From the NCBI GenBank assembly GCA_048500255.1, contig JASNYH010000002.1:558001-622000 (forward strand): a stretch of 64,000 bases of DNA. Direction: 5' to 3'. Below are positions 28,168-36,428 of this stretch, piece by piece. A model generated the notes under the pieces. It saw only the letters and a program-made list of their open reading frames with translations, ran no database searches and was not told where the DNA came from. Source of the stretch: JAMHWF01 sp048500255 (GTDB lineage Bacteria > Pseudomonadota > Gammaproteobacteria > Burkholderiales > Burkholderiaceae_C). A program made the position numbers and the translations under genes. Every line of letters begins with the position of its first letter. Positions within the stretch are counted from its first letter, which is position 1.

Positions 28168-28686
28168 ATGATCAAGGTCGGCGACGCGCTGCCCGACGGC
28201 ACGCTGCTGGAATACATCGAAGTCGAGGGCAACGGCTGCTCGCTCGGCCCGAACCGTTTCGATGTGCGCAAGGAGGCGGCCGGTAAGACGATCGCGATCT
28301 TCGGCCTGCCCGGCGCGTTCACGCCGACCTGCTCGGCCAAGCACGTGCCTGGCTATGTCGAGAAGGCGGCCGAGTTGAAGGCCGCCGGCGTCGACGAGAT
28401 CTGGTGCGTGTCGGTCAACGACGCCTTCGTGATGGGCGCCTGGGGCCGCGACCAGCAGACGGCCGGCAAGGTGCGCATGATGGCCGACGGCAACGCCGAT
28501 TTCGCCAAGGCGACCGGCCTGACGCTGGACCGCACCGCGGCTGGCATGGGCCTGCGCTCGCAGCGCTATTCGATGCTGGTAAAGAACGGCGTGGTGACGC
28601 AGCTCAATGTCGAAGAGACCGGCAAGTTCGAGGTCAGCGACGCCGCCACGCTGTTGCGTCAGGTGCGTCTGAGTCCCTCGCGTTGA
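28168..28686 (+). CDS. Peroxiredoxin of the Prx5 type, inserted between rpsQ and rplN
   Basis: A thiol peroxidase that reduces hydrogen or organic peroxides in the cytoplasm. 172 residues. The peroxidatic Cys55 lies in PGAFTPTCSAKHVPGY, the Prx5/AhpE-type motif (P..T..C), and a second Cys80 in IWCVSVNDAFVM is at the place conserved in this family; C24 is extra. No glutaredoxin domain is fused. GGAGAG precedes ATG 28168. It lies 27 nt after rpsQ with no terminator, so it should ride on the S10 transcript. A strong promoter for the next operon starts inside its stop codon. Confidence 0.94.
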   Translation: MIKVGDALPDGTLLEYIEVEGNGCSLGPNRFDVRKEAAGKTIAIFGLPGAFTPTCSAKHVPGYVEKAAELKAAGVDEIWCVSVNDAFVMGAWGRDQQTAGKVRMMADGNADFAKATGLTLDRTAAGMGLRSQRYSMLVKNGVVTQLNVEETGKFEVSDAATLLRQVRLSPSR

Positions 28687-28712
28687 CAGCGCCGGACGGC
28701 CTCTGACATAAT
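28683..28712 (+). promoter_or_regulatory. Sigma-70 promoter for rplN and the spc operon
   Basis: A perfect -35 TTGACA (28683-28688), an 18-bp spacer and CATAAT (28707-28712). The -35 overlaps the peroxiredoxin stop (TGA 28684-28686). Transcription would start near 28719, giving a leader of about 165 nt to rplN. The remainder of 28713-28884 has no gene and no clear perfect hairpin. Confidence 0.85.
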
Positions 28713-28884
28713 TCGCAGCTTCGCCGGAAGTGGCGCGCTCCTGACTGCGGGCGCACGCGGCCGGCGACCTTGCCCAACCGCTCCGAGGGGATCGCGAGAC
28801 CCGGCGGATCGACGGGCCCAAGACTGATCGTCCGAAATCCCGCGGCTGGCGTGGGGCGGCGGACGGTACAAGTTGGGGACAGAC

Positions 28885-29253
28885 ATGATTCAAATGCAAT
28901 CGCGACTCGACGTCGCCGACAACACGGGCGCGAAGTCCGTCATGTGCATCAAGGTGCTCGGCGGCTCGAAGCGGCGCTACGCCGGCATCGGCGACGTCAT
29001 CAAGGTCAGCATCAAGGAAGCTGCGCCGCGCGGCCGCGTCAAGAAGGGCGAGGTCTACAGCGCCGTCGTCGTGCGCACCGCCAAGGGCGTGCGCCGCCAG
29101 GACGGTTCGCTGATCAAGTTCGACGGCAACGCCGCCGTGCTGCTCAACGCCAAGCTCGAGCCGATCGGCACGCGCATCTTCGGCCCGGTCACGCGCGAGC
29201 TGCGTACCGAGCGCTTCATGAAGATCGTGTCGCTCGCGCCCGAAGTGCTGTAA
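28885..29253 (+). CDS. rplN: 50S ribosomal protein L14
   Basis: It binds 23S rRNA at the subunit interface. From ATG 28885 the protein has 122 residues, starting MIQMQSRLDVADNTGAK; a start 12 nt upstream would add MGTD without support. RGRVKKGEVYSAVVVRTAKGVRR and GTRIFGPVTREL are conserved. It leads the spc operon from its own promoter. rplX follows 27 nt later. Confidence 0.97.
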   Translation: MIQMQSRLDVADNTGAKSVMCIKVLGGSKRRYAGIGDVIKVSIKEAAPRGRVKKGEVYSAVVVRTAKGVRRQDGSLIKFDGNAAVLLNAKLEPIGTRIFGPVTRELRTERFMKIVSLAPEVL

Positions 29254-29280
29254 GCGGCCCAGGGCCGAGGGATCAAGCTC

Positions 29281-29598
29281 ATGAACAAGATTCGCAAGGG
29301 TGACCACGTCATCGTGCTGGCGGGGCGCGACAAGGGCAAGCGCGGCACCGTGACGGCGCGCGTCGACGACGAGCACCTGCTCGTCGAGGGCGTCAACATC
29401 GTCAAGAAGCACGCCAAGCCGAACCCTGCCAAGGGCACGACGGGCGGCATCGTCGACAAGACGATGCCGATCCACCAGTCCAACATCGCGATCTTCAATG
29501 CCGCGACCGGCAAGGCCGACCGCGTCGGCATCAAGCTTCAGGACGACGGCAAGAAGGTCCGCGTCTACCGCTCCAGCGGCGCGGAAATCAAGGCGTAA
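29281..29598 (+). CDS. rplX: 50S ribosomal protein L24
   Basis: A KOW-domain assembly initiator of the large subunit. 105 residues: IRKGDHVIVLAGRDKGKRG carries the KOW motif, followed by VEGVNIVKKHAKPNP. Standard spc order rplN-rplX-rplE. Confidence 0.97.
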   Translation: MNKIRKGDHVIVLAGRDKGKRGTVTARVDDEHLLVEGVNIVKKHAKPNPAKGTTGGIVDKTMPIHQSNIAIFNAATGKADRVGIKLQDDGKKVRVYRSSGAEIKA

Positions 29599-29610
29599 GC
29601 GAGGCACGAG

Positions 29611-30165
29611 ATGGCACAGCAACAACCTGCCCGTCTGCAGAAGCACTACCGCGAGAAGATCGTTCCCGATCTGGTCAAGCAGTTCGGCTACAAGTCCGTG
29701 ATGCAGGTCCCCCGCCTGAGCAAGATCACGCTGAACATGGGCGTCAGCGAGGCGGTGGCCGACAAGAAGGTGATGGACCACGCCGTCGGTGACCTGACCA
29801 AGATCGCCGGCCAGAAGCCTGTCGTGACGAAGTCGAAGAAGGCCATTGCCGGCTTCAAGATCCGGGACGGCGTGCCGATCGGCACGATGGTCACGCTGCG
29901 CGGCGTGCGCATGTACGAGTTCCTCGACCGCTTCGTGACGATCGCATTGCCGCGCGTGCGCGACTTCCGCGGCATTTCGGGTCGCTCGTTCGACGGCCGC
30001 GGCAACTACAACGTCGGCGTCAAGGAACAGATCATTTTCCCGGAAGTCGAGTACGACAAGGTCGATGCGTTGCGCGGCCTGAACATCAGCATCACGACGA
30101 CCGCCAAGACCGACGAAGAATGCAAGGCGCTGCTCGCCGCGTTCAAGTTCCCGTTCAAGAACTGA
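29611..30165 (+). CDS. rplE: 50S ribosomal protein L5
   Basis: It binds 5S rRNA in the central protuberance. 184 residues: MQVPRLSKITLNMGVSEAV, GQKPVVTKSKKAIAGFKIR, and the C-terminal RDFRGISGRSFDGRGNYNVG segment. Start ATG 29611 yields MAQQQPARLQKHYREK, typical of Burkholderiales. Confidence 0.98.
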   Translation: MAQQQPARLQKHYREKIVPDLVKQFGYKSVMQVPRLSKITLNMGVSEAVADKKVMDHAVGDLTKIAGQKPVVTKSKKAIAGFKIRDGVPIGTMVTLRGVRMYEFLDRFVTIALPRVRDFRGISGRSFDGRGNYNVGVKEQIIFPEVEYDKVDALRGLNISITTTAKTDEECKALLAAFKFPFKN

Positions 30166-30173
30166 GGTGACCC

Positions 30174-30479
30174 GTGGCTAAAGTCTCCCACATCCAGCGC
30201 GAGCTCAAGCGGGCGCAACTGGTCGCCAAGTACGCGAAGAAGTACGCCGAGCTCAAGGCGATCACCGGCGACGCGAAAAGGTCCGACGAGGAGCGCTACG
30301 CAGCGCGCCTCGAGCTGCAGAAGCTGCCGCGCAACGCAAACCCGACGCGCCAGCGCAATCGCTGTGAGATGACCGGCCGCTCGCGCGGCACGTTCCGCCA
30401 GTTCGGGCTGGGCCGCAACAAGATCCGCGAACTCGCCTTCAAGGGCGACATCCCGGGCGTCGTCAAGGCCAGCTGGTAA
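30174..30479 (+). CDS. rpsN: 30S ribosomal protein S14 (zinc-independent form)
   Basis: A 30S head protein. 101 residues, the long C-minus form without the CXXC pairs of zinc-type S14. RNANPTRQRNRCEMTGRSRG and the FGLGRNKIRELAFKGDIPGV C-terminus are typical. The start is GTG 30174 with GAGGTGA 3 nt upstream; no alternative ATG is nearby. Confidence 0.97.
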   Translation: MAKVSHIQRELKRAQLVAKYAKKYAELKAITGDAKRSDEERYAARLELQKLPRNANPTRQRNRCEMTGRSRGTFRQFGLGRNKIRELAFKGDIPGVVKASW

Positions 30480-30506
30480 GCGGTCGTCCGAGCAGGAGAG
30501 ATATTC

Positions 30507-30902
30507 ATGAGCATGAGTGATCCCATCGCCGATATGCTGACCCGCATCCGCAACGCGCAGAGCGTCGAGAAGGTCTCGGTGACGATGCCCTCGTCGAAGC
30601 TCAAGGTGGCGATCGCCCAGGTCCTCAAGGACGAGGGCTATATCGAGGACTTCGCGCTGCGCGGCGAGCCCGGCAAGCCGGAGCTCGAGATTTCGCTCAA
30701 GTACTACGCCGGTCGCCCGGTCATCGAGCGCATCGAGCGCGTCAGCCGTCCCGGTCTGCGCATTTACAAGGGCCGCCACGACATCCCGTCGGTGATGAAC
30801 GGCCTGGGCGTCGCGATCGTGACCACGCCGCGCGGCGTGATGACGGACCGCAAGGCTCGCGCGTCGGGCGTCGGCGGCGAAGTGCTCTGCTACGTGGCCT
30901 GA
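30507..30902 (+). CDS. rpsH: 30S ribosomal protein S8
   Basis: It binds central 16S rRNA and, in E. coli, represses the spc operon at rplE. 131 residues with MSDPIADMLTRIRNAQ and the C-terminal RRVSRPG-like RVSRPGLRIYKG and VMTDRKARASGVGGEVLCYV. The GVGG..LCYV tail is normal for S8 (RNA-binding). Two ATGs are possible at the start (30507 and 30513). Confidence 0.97.
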   Translation: MSMSDPIADMLTRIRNAQSVEKVSVTMPSSKLKVAIAQVLKDEGYIEDFALRGEPGKPELEISLKYYAGRPVIERIERVSRPGLRIYKGRHDIPSVMNGLGVAIVTTPRGVMTDRKARASGVGGEVLCYVA

Positions 30903-30918
30903 CGAAGGGGAGGAACAC

Positions 30919-31452
30919 ATGTCGCGCGTTGGAAAGATGCCGATCGCCCTTCCGCAGGGGGTCGACGTTTCGATCAAGGACGACCAGATCAGCGTGAAGG
31001 GCGCGATGGGCACGCTCGCGCTCCCGGCCCACGAGCTGGTGACGGTCGAGAACGATGACGGCAAGCTGATGCTCGCGCCCGCCAACGGCTCGGCCGAAGC
31101 CGACGCGATGAGCGGCACGATGCGCGCGCTCGTCGCCAACATGGTCAACGGCGTCAGCAAGGGCTTCGAGCGCAAGCTGTCGCTGGTCGGCGTGGGTTTC
31201 CGCGCGCAGGCGCAGGGCCAGAAGCTGAACCTGCAGGTCGGCTTCTCGCACCCCGTCGTCAAGGACATGCCGGTCGGCGTCAAGGTCGAGTGCCCGACGC
31301 CGACGGAGATCGTGATCAAGGGCGCCGACCGCCAGGTCGTCGGCCAGATCGCCGCCGAGGTGCGGGCGATCCGTCCGCCCGAGCCCTACAAGGGCAAGGG
31401 CATCCGCTACGCGGAAGAGAAGGTCTCCCTCAAAGAGACCAAGAAGAAGTAA
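30919..31452 (+). CDS. rplF: 50S ribosomal protein L6
   Basis: It sits near the sarcin-ricin loop and GTPase-associated centre. 177 residues: MSRVGKMPIALPQGV, LVGVGFRAQAQG, and IRPPEPYKGKGIRYAEE at the C-terminus, all diagnostic. AGGGGAGG precedes ATG 30919. Confidence 0.98.
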   Translation: MSRVGKMPIALPQGVDVSIKDDQISVKGAMGTLALPAHELVTVENDDGKLMLAPANGSAEADAMSGTMRALVANMVNGVSKGFERKLSLVGVGFRAQAQGQKLNLQVGFSHPVVKDMPVGVKVECPTPTEIVIKGADRQVVGQIAAEVRAIRPPEPYKGKGIRYAEEKVSLKETKKK

Positions 31453-31463
31453 GGAGCGCGAAC

Positions 31464-31829
31464 ATGGTGAACAAGAAGGATCAGCGTGTCCGCCGCTCGA
31501 AGCAGACGCGCCAGCGAATCGCCAAGCAGGATGTCGCGCGCCTGACGGTGTTCCGCTCCAACCTGCACATCTACGCCAGCGTGATCTCGCAGGACGGCGC
31601 CAAGGTGCTCGCGACGGCGTCGACGGCCGAGGCCGAGATGCGCAAGGAACTGGGTGCGGCGGGCAAGGGCGGCAACGTGGCCGCGGCATCGGTGATCGGC
31701 AAGCGCATCGCCGAGCGCGCCATGGCCGCCGGCGTGGAACGTGTGGCGTTCGACCGCGCCGGTTTTGCGTACCACGGCCGCGTCAAGGCGCTGGCCGAAG
31801 CGGCCCGCGAAGCCGGCCTGCAGTTCTGA
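31464..31829 (+). CDS. rplR: 50S ribosomal protein L18
   Basis: A 5S rRNA-binding protein. From ATG 31464 it has 121 residues: MVNKKDQRVRRSKQTRQRI, then TVFRSNLHIYASVI and FDRAGFAYHGRVKALAEAAREAGL. AAGGAG is 9 nt upstream. The frame is open through rplF, but upstream translation is a shadow. Confidence 0.97.
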   Translation: MVNKKDQRVRRSKQTRQRIAKQDVARLTVFRSNLHIYASVISQDGAKVLATASTAEAEMRKELGAAGKGGNVAAASVIGKRIAERAMAAGVERVAFDRAGFAYHGRVKALAEAAREAGLQF

Positions 31830-31848
31830 ACGCTGAGAGGATTCGAAC

Positions 31849-32367
31849 ATGGCGAAGTTTCAACCCCGCGCGCAGACCGAAGGCAACGACGACGGCCTGA
31901 AGGAAAAGATGATCGCGGTCAACCGCGTCACCAAGGTCGTCAAGGGTGGCCGCACGCTCAGCTTCGCGGCGCTCACCGTCGTCGGCGACGGCGACGGCCG
32001 CATCGGCATGGGCAAGGGCAAGGCCAAGGAAGTGCCCGTCGCCGTGCAGAAGGCGATGGAGTCGGCGCGCCGCAACATGATCAAGGTGTCGCTGAAGAAC
32101 GGCACGATCCACCACAACGTGACCGGCATCCACGGCGCGGCGCGCGTGATGATGGCGCCGGCCAAGGCAGGTGACGGCATCATCGCCGGCGGCCCGATGC
32201 GCGCCGTCTTCGAGGTGATGGGCGTCACCGATATCGTGGCCAAGAGCCACGGCTCGACGAACCCCTACAACATGGTGCGCGCCACGCTGGACGCGCTGAA
32301 GTCGTCGACGACGCCCGCCGAGGTCGCCGCCAAGCGGGGCAAGTCGGTCGAAGAGATCTTCGGCTGA
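31849..32367 (+). CDS. rpsE: 30S ribosomal protein S5
   Basis: It contributes to mRNA helicase activity and decoding fidelity. 172 residues with LKEKMIAVNRVTKVVKGGR, the GDGDGRIGMGKGKAKEVPVA loop, and GSTNPYNMVRATLDAL. The spectinomycin-related loop looks wild type. 19 nt after rplR. Confidence 0.98.
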   Translation: MAKFQPRAQTEGNDDGLKEKMIAVNRVTKVVKGGRTLSFAALTVVGDGDGRIGMGKGKAKEVPVAVQKAMESARRNMIKVSLKNGTIHHNVTGIHGAARVMMAPAKAGDGIIAGGPMRAVFEVMGVTDIVAKSHGSTNPYNMVRATLDALKSSTTPAEVAAKRGKSVEEIFG

Positions 32368-32389
32368 GCAGGTCGCACGGAGTCACGAA

Positions 32390-32572
32390 ATGGCTGACAA
32401 GAAAACGGTCAAGGTCAAGCTGGTGCGCAGCATCGCCGGCACGCGCGAATCGCATCGCGCCACGGTGCGCGGCCTTGGCCTGCGCAGGCTCAACAGCGAG
32501 TCGGTGCTGGAGGACACGCCGGCGGTGCGCGGCATGATCAACAAGGTCTCGTACCTCGTGAAGGTGCTCTGA
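32390..32572 (+). CDS. rpmD: 50S ribosomal protein L30
   Basis: A small protein of 60 residues with VKLVRSIAGTRESHRATVRG and LGLRRLNSESVLEDTPAVRG. Its TGA overlaps the rplO ATG by 1 nt. CACGGAG is upstream of ATG 32390. Confidence 0.97.
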   Translation: MADKKTVKVKLVRSIAGTRESHRATVRGLGLRRLNSESVLEDTPAVRGMINKVSYLVKVL

Positions 32573-33003
32573 TGGAACTCAATTCGATCAAGCCCGCCGA
32601 GGGCAGCAAGAAGCCGCGCCGCCGCGTCGGCCGCGGTATCGGCTCAGGCCTGGGCAAGACCGCGGGTCGCGGCCACAAGGGCCAGAAGTCGCGTGCCGGC
32701 GGCTATCACAAGGTCGGCTTCGAGGGCGGCCAGATGCCGCTGCAGCGGCGCCTGCCCAAGCGCGGCTTCAAGTCGGTTTCGCTCAAGTACAACGCGGAGA
32801 TCACGCTCGCCGACCTCGACAAGCTCGGCGCGGCCGAGGTCGACCTGCTGGCGCTGAAGGCGGCCAAGCTGGTGGGCCAACTCGCGCAGACGGTCAAGGT
32901 CATCAAGACGGGTGAGCTGACGAAGAAGGTCGCGCTCAAGGGCATCGGCGCGACCGCCGGCGCCAAGGCGGCGATCGAGGCCGCCGGCGGTTCGGTGGCC
33001 TGA
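32572..33003 (+). CDS. rplO: 50S ribosomal protein L15
   Basis: A late-assembly 50S protein. 143 residues: KPRRRVGRGIGSGLGKTAGR, GHKGQKSRAGGYHKVGFEGG and PLQRRLPKRGF. It is translationally coupled to rpmD and followed 25 nt later by secY, the normal spc order. Confidence 0.98.
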   Translation: MELNSIKPAEGSKKPRRRVGRGIGSGLGKTAGRGHKGQKSRAGGYHKVGFEGGQMPLQRRLPKRGFKSVSLKYNAEITLADLDKLGAAEVDLLALKAAKLVGQLAQTVKVIKTGELTKKVALKGIGATAGAKAAIEAAGGSVA

Positions 33004-33028
33004 GCGCACGCAGGGACGGCAACGCACA

Positions 33029-34339
33029 GTGGCGACTTCGGCAAATCAGCTGGCCAGGAGCGGCAAGTTCGGCGACCTGCGTCGCCGGCTCGTCTTCCTG
33101 CTGCTCGCGCTCGTCGTCTATCGCATCGGTGCGCACATCCCCGTGCCGGGGATCGATCCGAACCAGCTGCAGCAGCTGTTCCAGGGCCAGCAGGGCGGCA
33201 TCCTGAGCCTGTTCAACATGTTCTCGGGCGGGGCGCTGTCGCGCTTCACCGTGTTCGCGCTGGGCATCATGCCGTACATCTCGGCGTCGATCATCATGCA
33301 GTTGATGACCTACGTCGTGCCGACGCTCGAGGCGCTGAAGAAGGAAGGCGAAGCCGGGCGCCGCAAGATCACGCAGTACACGCGCTACGGCACGCTGGGC
33401 CTGGCGATCTTCCAGTCGCTGGGCATCGCGCTCGCGCTCGAAGGCTCGGCCGGCCTCGTCATCGATCCGGGCTTCGGCTTTCGCATGACGGCCGTCGTCA
33501 GCCTGGTCGCGGGCACGATGTTCCTGATGTGGCTGGGCGAGCAGATCACGGAACGCGGCCTGGGCAACGGCATCTCGATCCTCATCTTCGCCGGCATCGC
33601 GGCCGGCCTGCCGAGCGCGATCGGCGGCCTGTTCGAGCTGGTGCGCACCGGCGCGATGAGCGTGCTGGTGGCGCTGTTCATCATCGCCATCGTCGGCGTC
33701 GTCACCTACGTCGTCGTCTTCGTCGAGCGCGGGCAGCGCAAGATTCTCGTCAACTACGCCAAGCGCCAGGTCGGCAACAAGGTCTACGGCGGGCAGTCGT
33801 CGCACCTGCCGCTCAAGCTCAACATGTCGGGCGTGATCCCGCCGATCTTCGCGTCGTCGATCATCCTGCTGCCGGCTACCGTGGTCGGCTGGTTCGCCAC
33901 CGGCGACGGCCTGCGCTGGCTCAAGGACCTGGCGGCGATGCTGTCGCCTGGGCAGCCGATCTACGTCATCCTGTATGCGGCGGCGATCGTCTTCTTCTGC
34001 TTCTTCTACACCGCGCTCGTCTTCAACAGCCGCGAGACGGCCGACAACCTGAAGAAGAGCGGTGCCTTCATCCCCGGCATCCGTCCCGGCGAGCAGACGG
34101 CCAGGCACATCGACCGCATCCTGTCGCGGCTCACGCTGGCAGGCGCGATCTACATCACGGCCGTGTGCCTGCTGCCCGAGTTCCTGGTGCTGAAGTACAA
34201 CGTGCCGTTCTACTTCGGCGGTACGTCGCTCTTGATCATCGTCGTCGTGACGATGGACTTCTGGGCTCAGGTGCAGAGCTACGTGATGAGCCAGCAGTAC
34301 GAGTCGCTGCTGAAGAAGGCCAACTTCAAGGCGAGCTGA
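33029..34339 (+). CDS. secY: Preprotein translocase subunit SecY
   Basis: The channel-forming subunit of the Sec translocon, an inner-membrane protein with ten predicted helices. 436 residues, standard. GRRKITQYTRYGT, LFNMFSGGALSRFTVFALGIMPYI and the cytoplasmic GIRPGEQTARHIDRILSRLTL loop are conserved. The start is GTG 33029 (MATSANQLARSGKF) with AGGGA about 12 nt upstream. Works with SecE (5391), YajC-SecDF (41886-45232). Confidence 0.98.
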   Translation: MATSANQLARSGKFGDLRRRLVFLLLALVVYRIGAHIPVPGIDPNQLQQLFQGQQGGILSLFNMFSGGALSRFTVFALGIMPYISASIIMQLMTYVVPTLEALKKEGEAGRRKITQYTRYGTLGLAIFQSLGIALALEGSAGLVIDPGFGFRMTAVVSLVAGTMFLMWLGEQITERGLGNGISILIFAGIAAGLPSAIGGLFELVRTGAMSVLVALFIIAIVGVVTYVVVFVERGQRKILVNYAKRQVGNKVYGGQSSHLPLKLNMSGVIPPIFASSIILLPATVVGWFATGDGLRWLKDLAAMLSPGQPIYVILYAAAIVFFCFFYTALVFNSRETADNLKKSGAFIPGIRPGEQTARHIDRILSRLTLAGAIYITAVCLLPEFLVLKYNVPFYFGGTSLLIIVVVTMDFWAQVQSYVMSQQYESLLKKANFKAS

Positions 34340-34340
34340 G

Positions 34341-34559
34341 ATGGCCAAGGACGACGTCATCCAGATGCAGGGTGAGATCCTGGAGAACCTGCCCAACGCC
34401 ACGTTCCGCGTGAAGCTCGAGAACGGCCACGTCGTGCTCGGCCACATTTCCGGAAAGATGCGCATGCACTACATCCGCATCCTGCCCGGCGACAAGGTGA
34501 CCGTCGAGCTGACGCCCTACGATTTGACCCGCGCTCGCATCGTGTTCCGCGCGAAGTGA
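34341..34559 (+). CDS. infA: Translation initiation factor IF-1
   Basis: A small S1-like OB-fold protein that occupies the A site in initiation. 72 residues, exactly the family length: MAKDDVIQMQGEILENLPNA, ENGHVVLGHISGKMR. It lies 1 nt after secY and 19 nt before rpmJ, the usual location in betaproteobacteria. Confidence 0.98.
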   Translation: MAKDDVIQMQGEILENLPNATFRVKLENGHVVLGHISGKMRMHYIRILPGDKVTVELTPYDLTRARIVFRAK

Positions 34560-34578
34560 GCCCCCGAAGGAGAAGAGC

Positions 34579-34692
34579 ATGAAAGTCGCTGCATCGGTCA
34601 AGAAGATGTGTCGCAACTGCAAGATCATCCGCCGCAAGGGCGTGGTGCGCGTGATCTGCACCGACCCGCGCCACAAGCAGCGCCAGGGCTGA
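34579..34692 (+). CDS. rpmJ: 50S ribosomal protein L36
   Basis: A 37-residue zinc-ribbon protein, MKVAASVKKMCRNCKIIRR at the start. The Cys11-X2-Cys14-X12-Cys27-X4-His32 pattern (C+ form) is complete. GAAGGAG precedes ATG 34579. It lies between infA and rpsM as expected. Confidence 0.97.
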   Translation: MKVAASVKKMCRNCKIIRRKGVVRVICTDPRHKQRQG

Positions 34693-34732
34693 CCGCAGGC
34701 CGTCTGCTCGCAAAGTATTCAGAGGATTCGTC

Positions 34733-35098
34733 ATGGCACGCATTGCTGGTATCAACATCCCGCCGCACAAGCATGCGGAGATCGGCCTGACCGCGATCTA
34801 CGGCGTCGGTCGCAAGACGGCGCAGAGGATCTGCACCGCCTGCTCGATCCCGTGGGAAAAGAAGGTCAAGGACCTGACCGACGGCGATCTCGAGCGGATC
34901 CGCGAAGAGGTCGGCCGCCTCACGATCGAGGGAGACCTGCGTCGCGAGATGTCGATCAACATCAAGCGCCTGATGGACCTCGGCTGCTATCGCGGCTTCC
35001 GGCATCGCCGCGGCCTGCCGGTGCGCGGCCAGCGCACGCGCACCAATGCGCGCACGCGCAAGGGCCCGCGCAAGTCCGGCGCGATGATCAAGAAGTGA
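34733..35098 (+). CDS. rpsM: 30S ribosomal protein S13
   Basis: A 30S head protein contacting P-site tRNA. 121 residues: MARIAGINIPPHKHAEIGLT, YGVGRKTAQRIC and the basic tail RGQRTRTNARTRKGPRK. First gene of the alpha operon (rpsM-rpsK-rpsD-rpoA-rplQ). In E. coli S4 represses here; I see no obvious pseudoknot-sized leader in the 40 nt upstream. Confidence 0.98.
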   Translation: MARIAGINIPPHKHAEIGLTAIYGVGRKTAQRICTACSIPWEKKVKDLTDGDLERIREEVGRLTIEGDLRREMSINIKRLMDLGCYRGFRHRRGLPVRGQRTRTNARTRKGPRKSGAMIKK

Positions 35099-35130
35099 TC
35101 GCGGTACGCTGAGCTCGAAGGGAACACGAC

Positions 35131-35532
35131 ATGGCCAAAGCACCCAACACCGCCGCGCAGCGCGTGCGCAAGAAGATCCGCAAGAACGTCGTCGACGGCA
35201 TCGCGCACGTCCACGCATCGTTCAACAACACGATCATCACGATCACCGACCGCCAGGGCGGCGCGCTGTCGTGGGCGTCGAGTGGCGGCCAGGGCTTCAA
35301 GGGCTCGCGCAAGTCGACCCCGTTCGCCGCCCAGGTAGCCGCCGAGATGGCCGGCCGCGCCGCGCAGGAGCAGGGCATCAAGACGCTCGACGTGCGCATC
35401 AAGGGCCCGGGCCCGGGCCGCGAGTCGTCGGTGCGCGCTCTGGCCTCGCTGGGCATCCGCATCAACCAGATCTCCGACGTGACGCCGGTGCCGCACAACG
35501 GCTGCCGCCCGCAGAAGCGTCGCCGTATTTGA
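35131..35532 (+). CDS. rpsK: 30S ribosomal protein S11
   Basis: A platform protein near the mRNA exit. 133 residues: HVHASFNNTIITITDRQGGA, GSRKSTPFAAQVAAE and the C-terminal DVTPVPHNGCRPQKRRR. A 130-bp spacer with a hairpin separates it from rpsD. Confidence 0.98.
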   Translation: MAKAPNTAAQRVRKKIRKNVVDGIAHVHASFNNTIITITDRQGGALSWASSGGQGFKGSRKSTPFAAQVAAEMAGRAAQEQGIKTLDVRIKGPGPGRESSVRALASLGIRINQISDVTPVPHNGCRPQKRRRI

Positions 35533-35536
35533 CCGG

Positions 35537-35568
35537 AAGGAAGACGGGCCCTTCCGGGCCCTTTCCTT
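35537..35568 (+). terminator. Strong hairpin between rpsK and rpsD, possible attenuator
   Basis: GGGCCC/GGGCCC with a TTCC loop is extended, after a small asymmetric bulge, by AAGGAA/TTCCTT, 4 nt after the rpsK stop. The sequence after the stem is T/C-rich. It lies inside the alpha operon, so it likely reduces but does not block readthrough. The rest of 35569-35662 shows nothing else. Confidence 0.5.
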
Positions 35569-35662
35569 CACAGCCCACCGTCCGAGCGCACCACAACAAC
35601 ACCCGCCGGACTCGCGCGGACCTCCAGCCCGAGGGCTCGCGTCAGATTGAAAGGAAATCGAA

Positions 35663-36286
35663 GTGGCACGTTACCTGGGCCCTAAGGCCAAGCTGTCCCG
35701 CCGCGAAGGCACGGACCTGTTCCTCAAGAGCGCGCGCCGTGCCATCACCGACAAGGCGAAGTTCGACTCCAAGCCCGGCCAGCACGGCCGCACATCGGGT
35801 TCGCGCACCTCGGACTTCGGCTTGCAGTTGCGCGAGAAGCAGAAGGTCAAGCGCATGTACGGCGTGCTCGAGCGCCAGTTCCGCCGCTACTTCGAGGAAG
35901 CGGAGCGCCGCAAGGGCAACACTGGCGCGAACCTGCTGTCGCTGCTCGAGTCGCGGCTGGACAACGTCGTCTACCGCATGGGCTTCGGCTCGACGCGCGC
36001 CGAGGCGCGCCAGCTCGTCTCGCACCGCGCCATCACGGTGAACGGCGAGGTCGTCAACATCGCGTCCTACCTGGTGAAGGTCGGCGACACGATCGCCGTG
36101 CGCGAGAAGGCCAAGAAGCAGCTGCGCGTCACCGACGCCTACAAGCTTGCCGAGAGCCAGGGCATGCCCGCCTGGGTGCAGGTCGACGGCGCCAAGCTCG
36201 AAGGCGTGTTCAAGAAGGTGCCCGATCGCGACGAGTACGGCGCCGACATCAAGGAAGCGCTGATCGTCGAGCTGTACTCGAGATAA
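35663..36286 (+). CDS. rpsD: 30S ribosomal protein S4
   Basis: A primary 16S rRNA binder and, in E. coli, the alpha-operon repressor. 207 residues: MARYLGPKAKLSRREGTDL, YGVLERQFRRYFEEAER, and the S4 RNA-binding domain LLSLLESRLDNVVYRMGF. It is the zinc-free form without N-terminal CXXC pairs. AAAGGAAA precedes ATG 35663. Confidence 0.98.
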   Translation: MARYLGPKAKLSRREGTDLFLKSARRAITDKAKFDSKPGQHGRTSGSRTSDFGLQLREKQKVKRMYGVLERQFRRYFEEAERRKGNTGANLLSLLESRLDNVVYRMGFGSTRAEARQLVSHRAITVNGEVVNIASYLVKVGDTIAVREKAKKQLRVTDAYKLAESQGMPAWVQVDGAKLEGVFKKVPDRDEYGADIKEALIVELYSR

Positions 36287-36428
36287 AGCGTTTCGCCGGC
36301 GGCTGCACGCCGGCGGCAGGACCGGTTGCGCTTCGTGTGCCGGCACGAAGCCTGTGTTCCAAAGCCCGGCGCGGTCCATCAGCCTTATCGGTGTAACGAG
36401 CCGAGGGTATTGAGAGGAACAGGACTCA
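36287..36428 (+). promoter_or_regulatory. rpsD-rpoA spacer with two perfect 8-bp hairpins
   Basis: CGCCGGCG/CGCCGGCG with a 6-nt loop (36294-36315), then GCTTCGTG/CACGAAGC with a 6-nt loop (36330-36351). The remaining 77 nt to rpoA carry its Shine-Dalgarno (GAGAGGAACAGG). No promoter was recognised. It may set the level of rpoA apart from the ribosomal genes. Confidence 0.5.
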
